64,000 nucleotides of DNA, from NCBI GenBank assembly GCA_943372645.1, contig CALRZN010000013.1, forward strand, positions 62,001 through 126,000, in the 5' to 3' direction. The DNA comes from VBWE01 sp943372645 (GTDB taxonomy: Bacteria; Bacteroidota; Bacteroidia; Palsa-965). This document shows, one piece after another, positions 59,510 through 64,000 of the stretch. The notes under the pieces are model-generated. The model did no database searches and was not told where the DNA came from. It worked only from the letters and a program-made list of their open reading frames with translations. Every line of letters begins with the position of its first letter. Within the stretch, counting starts at the first letter, position 1. The translations under genes and the position numbers were made by a program.

Positions 59510-60894
59510 ACGTGCATGGCGTTTACATTCGACTTTTTCAGCAACTGTTCAATGGCTTTTTCGTTTTTCAGCAGGCGGCGGCGGAAGCCCGAAAGCAGCC
59601 AGCTGCGTTTTACACGGTCAAGCGATTCATTGGTATGCTGGAAAAACAGGTCTTTGAATTTAAAAATGCGGTGGTGGCGGAACACGTCCGAAACTTTAAC
59701 GAGTACCAGCGTAACATTGGCCGGTAAATCCTGCAGCAGTTGTTCCACATCGGCCACCGGAATGAGCGAGGAAACCGCAACAAGTCCCGCATCCTTTTTT
59801 ACCACGTAACTCCGCAGGTCGCGGTTCGTCTGCCAGTGCGCGGTACTGATGTGATACACCGGCACCTCTTTTTCGTCTACACTGAAATTGGTGGATGTTT
59901 CCTGGTCGGGAATAAAACGCACATCGAGCCCGGTAACGAGCAGCGATTCGTACAGGTTGCGCACGTGGTCTTTATAAAGGTTCAGCAACTCGCTGTCGAA
60001 TTTTGCTTTGCGTCCCTCCGGGAAACCGTGGTAAAAACTGGCGTAGAGGTAAATGTGCGAAGCATACGGATCGGTTGTTTCCGGTATGCGCACCACGAGC
60101 TGCCGGGTGCGGGCGTATATTTTCCAGACTATGCGGCGCACATCGTCGCCCGGTTCAAAGTCTTTGTAATTGATGATTTCGCCTTCCACACGTTTGGGTG
60201 TGGGAATGCGGATTTCCTGTTCTTCGGTTTTGTTCGGATCGGCTTTTAAATCGAGCAGCGGTTTTTCGGGCGGCACCACGTACATGCTGCGTTCGGTCGG
60301 AATAAATCCCGGGAAGGCCACGAGGCGGAACATGTCCTGGAAAAAAAACTGCACTTCGGTAATGTGGTATTCGCGCCGGTCGCGCAAGGCAAGAAAACGC
60401 GAACCGGAAATGGCGCGGCGCCAGAATTTGTTTTTCTCGCGCACGTTATCGGTAAGCGGAATATCGGCAGTAACCGTACCATCACTGAATTTCATGCGTA
60501 CACGGATGAGTCCGAGCAGGGGACGGAACAGCACCGGTACAGTTACTGTAGCGGCCACATTGCCGGCCACCGCCTGTTTGCCTTTCCCGAATTGCATGTC
60601 CATTTCCTCCATAACGCGGCGGGCCTGGATAAGAAACCAGATCCAGGTAAAAAGTGCAGTCATTATGCTGAAGGCAACCAGCAGAATGCCAAATGCAAGT
60701 AATACAATGCCCCAGTGGCGCAGTAAAAACTCGTATGCAGAAATGCGTTCGTCAAAACGACTGATATTTCCTTTGGTGTAATTGTCGGTGCGGATCACAT
60801 ACCAGCTCGCCATTGCAAACCCAATCAGTAGCACCAGCTGCCAGCGGATTACAAGAAAGTCGGAATAATAACGGATACGGCGGACTAACGTCAT
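59506..60894 (-). CDS. DUF58 membrane protein
   Basis: 462 aa. Two membrane helices in the first 100 residues (WQLVLLIGFAMASWYVI and WGIVLLAFGILLVAFSIMTA), then the DUF58 signature EGEIINYKDFEPGDDVRRIV, WKIYARTRQLVVRIPETTDP. It is the first gene of the operon and a VWA-like domain is expected after the signature. DUF58 proteins pair with MoxR ATPases; a role in envelope maturation is assumed. Confidence 0.9.
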   Translation of the reverse strand: MTLVRRIRYYSDFLVIRWQLVLLIGFAMASWYVIRTDNYTKGNISRFDERISAYEFLLRHWGIVLLAFGILLVAFSIMTALFTWIWFLIQARRVMEEMDMQFGKGKQAVAGNVAATVTVPVLFRPLLGLIRVRMKFSDGTVTADIPLTDNVREKNKFWRRAISGSRFLALRDRREYHITEVQFFFQDMFRLVAFPGFIPTERSMYVVPPEKPLLDLKADPNKTEEQEIRIPTPKRVEGEIINYKDFEPGDDVRRIVWKIYARTRQLVVRIPETTDPYASHIYLYASFYHGFPEGRKAKFDSELLNLYKDHVRNLYESLLVTGLDVRFIPDQETSTNFSVDEKEVPVYHISTAHWQTNRDLRSYVVKKDAGLVAVSSLIPVADVEQLLQDLPANVTLVLVKVSDVFRHHRIFKFKDLFFQHTNESLDRVKRSWLLSGFRRRLLKNEKAIEQLLKKSNVNAMHV

Positions 60895-60990
60895 AAATTC
60901 AGCAGGGCGTACAGATCAACTTACAAGTTCCATATTTATTGCCACTCAAAGTTAGTAAAAATCCGATTTTACGGTTCTTTTAACAAACTT

Positions 60991-60998
60991 TACATTTG
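60991..60998 (+). promoter_or_regulatory. -7 box implying a leaderless or near-leaderless transcript
   Basis: TACATTTG fits TAnnTTTG exactly and ends only 6 nt before the ATG at 61005. If used, transcription would begin at or next to the start codon. The upstream -33 box is weak. Confidence 0.45.
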
Positions 60999-61004
60999 CC
61001 CACG

Positions 61005-62606
61005 ATGCTGAACCGATTTGAACTTTTCCTGAACCGCAACACCCGCCGCAACGACCTGTTGTTTGTGCTGCTGCTTGCACTTACCGGAATCGTGTTAAGT
61101 TTTTACGTGCAGCACAAACCGCTCGGTGATTTCGGCAATTATTATTTCTCCGGCAAAATGGCCTTCACCGGGCAGGTGTGGGAAAAGGTGTATGATGTGT
61201 ATGCGTTTAATTCCTGGATTAATGAACCGCAACTGTTTCTCGACCATACGTCCGTTCCGCCCCAAAGCATCCTGCTGTTTTATCCCTTGCAACTGTTTGC
61301 TGATCCGTACACCGCCAAACTCGTGTTTAATATTTTCGGTACACTGCTGTTTGCCTTTGCCTGCTGGCGTTTGCTGCGTTCGGGACTGATAAAACGCAGC
61401 GTGTTTTTTGTGATGTTGATTCCCGCACTGGTGCCGTTTTATTACAATGTTTTATTCGGACAAACGTACCTGCTGCTGGGTGCGCTGCTTGTTTTCACGG
61501 TGTTGCTTTACGAAAAACAACGTTGGCTTGCTGCTGCGGGATTACTTGCGATGGTTATTGCGTTTAAAATTACACCGGTAGTGCTGCTCGTTTATTTGCT
61601 CTGGAAAAAAGATTTCCGGTTTGCGGGCGCAACGGTTTTGTTTTCAGTGCTGCTGCTTGGTCTGACGGTGCCGTTTACCGGGGCGGATACGCTTGCACAC
61701 TATTATAATGAAATCCTGCCGCGGATGCTGCAGGGGTATGTGAGCGATCCGTATTCCGAATCGTTTCATGGTTTTATCGTACTGCTGCGCAAACTGTTTT
61801 CGTTTGATGCCGTGCTCAACCCCGCGCCCGCAGCCGCACTCAGCGATGCGTGGATAACGTTGCTGAATAGTGTGTTTACACTCGTGGTGCTCGTGTGCTG
61901 CCTCATGCAGTTCCGCCGCGAAGCGGGACAAACGGGCCGCGCGTTTTTCCTGCTGCTGCTGTTTACCAATTTGTGTTCGGGGTACAATTCCAGTTATGCG
62001 TTGCTGTTATTTTTGCCGTTTCTGCCCGCGCCCGTTACGTGGAAAGACAAAGCGGCGTTGGTGCTGCTGGCGCTGGCTATGGTGCTGCCCCCGCGTTTAT
62101 TTGAAAATCAGTTTGCGTTACTGGCACATTACAAACTGATTTTGTTTTTGGGTGTGCTGCTGTTGCAGTTACCGGGCCGCGATAAAACGTTCCGCTTCGC
62201 GGGAATAAATATCGTGCTGCCGGCGCTGTTCCTGCTTGCCGGGCTGATGCAGGTTTTGCAACAACGTAATCCCTTACCGGTTACGTATTATAACGCAGCA
62301 CAACTGCCGGAGCATTTTGTCCTCGATTATAACATCACGCCGGGAAAACTGAATTATACGTTTTGGGGCTACGCCGGGAAAAATACGGGCAGCATTGTTA
62401 TTCCCGAAGTGCCGTACACCTGGGACAAACGCACCAACGACCTGCAGGAACTGCCCGGGCACTGGCAGGTGCGCAACTGCATCCGCATGAACGGGCAGGT
62501 GATTTTTCTGAGCGATTACAAACGCGGGGTTGGATTGTATAACGTATTTTGTATGCCGGAAAATGCATTTGATGCGTTACTGAACGATAACAAAGACCGT
62601 GATTGA
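61005..62606 (+). CDS. GT87-like (DUF2029) integral membrane glycosyltransferase
   Basis: 533 aa from ATG 61005; the TTG at 60996 overlaps a promoter box. About 10-12 membrane helices (for example LLFVLLLALTGIVLSFY, SVFFVMLIPALVPFYYNVLF, VVLLVYLLWKKDFRFAGATV). Luminal loops near the N-terminus carry the acidic GDFGNYYFSGKMAFTGQVWE typical of DUF2029/GT-C mannosyltransferases. The C-terminal 110 residues are a soluble periplasmic tail. A polyprenyl-linked sugar is the expected donor; the acceptor is unknown. Confidence 0.8.
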   Translation: MLNRFELFLNRNTRRNDLLFVLLLALTGIVLSFYVQHKPLGDFGNYYFSGKMAFTGQVWEKVYDVYAFNSWINEPQLFLDHTSVPPQSILLFYPLQLFADPYTAKLVFNIFGTLLFAFACWRLLRSGLIKRSVFFVMLIPALVPFYYNVLFGQTYLLLGALLVFTVLLYEKQRWLAAAGLLAMVIAFKITPVVLLVYLLWKKDFRFAGATVLFSVLLLGLTVPFTGADTLAHYYNEILPRMLQGYVSDPYSESFHGFIVLLRKLFSFDAVLNPAPAAALSDAWITLLNSVFTLVVLVCCLMQFRREAGQTGRAFFLLLLFTNLCSGYNSSYALLLFLPFLPAPVTWKDKAALVLLALAMVLPPRLFENQFALLAHYKLILFLGVLLLQLPGRDKTFRFAGINIVLPALFLLAGLMQVLQQRNPLPVTYYNAAQLPEHFVLDYNITPGKLNYTFWGYAGKNTGSIVIPEVPYTWDKRTNDLQELPGHWQVRNCIRMNGQVIFLSDYKRGVGLYNVFCMPENAFDALLNDNKDRD

Positions 62607-62670
62607 AATAACTGCAATGAATATCGCACCCGTAAACGTTTATCCGGCGGTCGCAAAACAAGTTCGCAGC

Positions 62671-63861
62671 ATGGTGTCCTTCGTGCATGCCTTTGTGATC
62701 TTTGTGGTTAAATGCCGTGCAGTAATTTGCGCGCGTTTGTTTTTCGTATTGCTGCTGGTTGTATTTCAATGCAGTTGCACACCCGAACAACCCCGTGACC
62801 GCATCACGCTCAAGTGGCACAAAGCCTATCCCGGCGAAACCTGGAGCGATGTAAAAACAGGCATGCGCTGGTCGTTTTCGTTTCTAGGTGCCGCACTGCC
62901 GCCCGGCGCATCCGACAGCAGTTTCAAACGCACCGACAGCACAACCGTTGAGTTGCATCTCGGCGGACTCGGTTTTTCACCGCAGGCCCTCGAAGCCTTG
63001 CAAACCATCTGCGACAGCATCAAACGCACCGAAAGTTACAGTGTGAACGGACATGTTGACCTTTCGCGTTTCCTGGTGCTGACCTTACATTCATCGTGGC
63101 ATTATTACCGCATTACCGGTGCAGCACCTGATCTGCATGCGTTTATGAAAACGTATGACATGACGAAAGCGCAGGAGTTTGGGGTAACCAACTCGTGTGT
63201 GGCATCACATCACCGCATCATCCGGATGAACGAAACCGGCAACATCCTGAAAACCGCATTCATCGCCGTGGAAGGGGAGGGTTCGCTCCTGGATTCCACA
63301 TTTAAAACAGAAGCGTTTGAAGTGATGGATTTTATGCCGAACGGGCAGCTGCGTTTTGCCGTGTACGACCGCGATGCGAAACTGCTGGCAGGCAGTCCGG
63401 CGAAATTCGGCAAGGCGGGCAAACCCTCCAAATGCCTGTGGTGCCACGAGATTGCCATTTCGCCCCTGTTTTTTGAAAACCGGGAAGTGCCGGGCATGCT
63501 TACCAACGCGGAATTTGAAACCAAACGTAAAAACGCGCAGCAGCAACTGGATGCGTACCGCAAAACAGTACAATCGGAAATTGATTTTACACGCACCCAG
63601 GAACACACGAAAAGCGAACTGCTGTACATCGGTTTTATGGAACCATCGCTGCTGCGTTTAAGCAGCGAACGGAACTTAGACAGCCTGACCGTGCAAAAGC
63701 AGTTTACATTCCTGAAGCCGCATATTTATGAAGAGTTTCCGTTTCTCGGCAAATTGTATTACCGTTATTATACCGACAGCCTCACCACGCCTGAACCGCC
63801 CGCGGTGCCGCTTTCAGTGCGTGAACCGCTGGCCGGGGAGCCGGATTTTTTCAGGAAGTGA
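62671..63861 (+). CDS. CxxCH-containing lipoprotein-like secreted protein
   Basis: 397 aa from ATG 62671. GTG 62599 (overlapping the upstream stop), ATG 62617 and GTG 62704 are alternatives; the hydrophobic signal (ARLFFVLLLVVFQCSC) is shared by all. The nucleotides 62676-62712 belong to a dispersed repeat (see end of window), so starts within it deserve suspicion and 62704 (MVKCRAVICARLF) is attractive. The mature protein has one CLWCH motif (63433-63447) with no other haem-c motif, so it may bind one c-type haem. The rest shows no family that I know. It follows the glycosyltransferase without a gap. Confidence 0.6.
   Translation: MVSFVHAFVIFVVKCRAVICARLFFVLLLVVFQCSCTPEQPRDRITLKWHKAYPGETWSDVKTGMRWSFSFLGAALPPGASDSSFKRTDSTTVELHLGGLGFSPQALEALQTICDSIKRTESYSVNGHVDLSRFLVLTLHSSWHYYRITGAAPDLHAFMKTYDMTKAQEFGVTNSCVASHHRIIRMNETGNILKTAFIAVEGEGSLLDSTFKTEAFEVMDFMPNGQLRFAVYDRDAKLLAGSPAKFGKAGKPSKCLWCHEIAISPLFFENREVPGMLTNAEFETKRKNAQQQLDAYRKTVQSEIDFTRTQEHTKSELLYIGFMEPSLLRLSSERNLDSLTVQKQFTFLKPHIYEEFPFLGKLYYRYYTDSLTTPEPPAVPLSVREPLAGEPDFFRK
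62672..62714. repeat. CTTTGTGGTTAAA-type dispersed repeat inside a gene start
   Basis: TCCTTCGTGCATGCCTTTGT and GATCTTTGTGGTTAAA resemble, in the other orientation, the sequence at 63921-63994 (TTTTAACCACAACGGTCACA, then TTTGTGGCCTTTGTACC). I recall such CTTTGTG-rich stretches as widespread intergenic repeats. Confidence 0.45.
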
Positions 63862-63920
63862 GTTGGATGTAGTATGGCAATGAATGAACATGTTAAATCG
63901 CTGAAGCGATCATTGGAAAA

Positions 63921-63994
63921 TTTTAACCACAACGGTCACAATGGGATGCACAAAGACCACCATGTGTTTCATGCTCCCTTTGTGGCCTTTGTAC
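63921..63994. repeat. CTTTGTGGTTAAA-type dispersed repeat at the right edge
   Basis: TTTTAACCACAACGGTCACA onward is the reverse-oriented relative of 62672-62714. It fills most of the 139-nt gene-free end of the window (63862-64000). Nothing else was recognised there. Confidence 0.45.
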
Positions 63995-64000
63995 CGCACT

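Overview
The window looks like a Bacteroidota chromosome. Three large secreted proteins end in type IX secretion (T9SS) C-terminal sorting domains. Promoter-like TAnnTTTG boxes precede several genes, ribosome binding sites are weak, and a MoxR / DUF58 / transglutaminase / TPR operon of a kind common in the phylum is present. The deeper lineage cannot be fixed from the sequence alone. There are no rRNA or tRNA genes.

The centrepiece (4.2-32.8 kb) is an extracellular contractile injection system (eCIS, Afp/PVC/AlgoCIS-like). Seventeen minus-strand genes run from 32753 down to 9324: a two-helix membrane protein, a DUF4255/Afp16-type terminator, an unknown 312-aa protein, sheath, two tube proteins, DUF5908, a LysM hub protein, VgrG-like spike, PAAR tip, gp25, two large baseplate proteins (Afp11-like, Afp12-like) with a candidate fibre protein and a 63-aa protein between them, a 1982-aa tape-measure protein and an AAA+ ATPase. 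Facing them on the plus strand (4259-9277) is a tightly spaced cargo operon: a TPR lipoprotein, a 68-aa peptide made only of eCIS-type AQLK..DDE leader motifs, an eCIS-core (DUF4157-like, HEIWH) protein, and three candidate toxins (an HELVH metallopeptidase, a C163/H251 papain-like protein, a C351/H435 OTU-like protein). The eCIS-core protein and the metallopeptidase are in one frame, separated only by a TAA and 21 nt with no ATG. The sheath-tube spacer holds a roughly 129-nt inverted repeat that starts at the sheath stop codon.

Left of this (0.1-4.2 kb) are a membrane TrkA-N/RyR-like protein and a membrane-anchored GH18-like protein whose catalytic glutamate is glutamine. Right of it (33.1-39.2 kb) are two T9SS cargo proteins with nearly identical 3' ends, a TPR-SpoIIE phosphatase and a previously missable 57-aa zinc-ribbon membrane protein. 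Then come a palindrome array that mimics CRISPR (39.3-39.7 kb), an AAA+/VWA pair (39.7-42.5 kb), and an AT-rich island (42.7-45.4 kb) with an orphan secreted protein and a convergent HNH endonuclease / m5C methyltransferase pair.

Directly upstream of the methyltransferase lies a striking array of about 60 diverged units in strict 21-bp phase (about 45591-46850), open in several frames on both strands. The rest holds a lipoprotein, a 1711-aa T9SS adhesin, an IS-like remnant bounded by GTTGAAAAAGTC-type ends, the MoxR/DUF58/transglutaminase/TPR operon, a GT87-like glycosyltransferase and a CxxCH lipoprotein. At least three families of dispersed palindromic repeats are scattered in the spacers.
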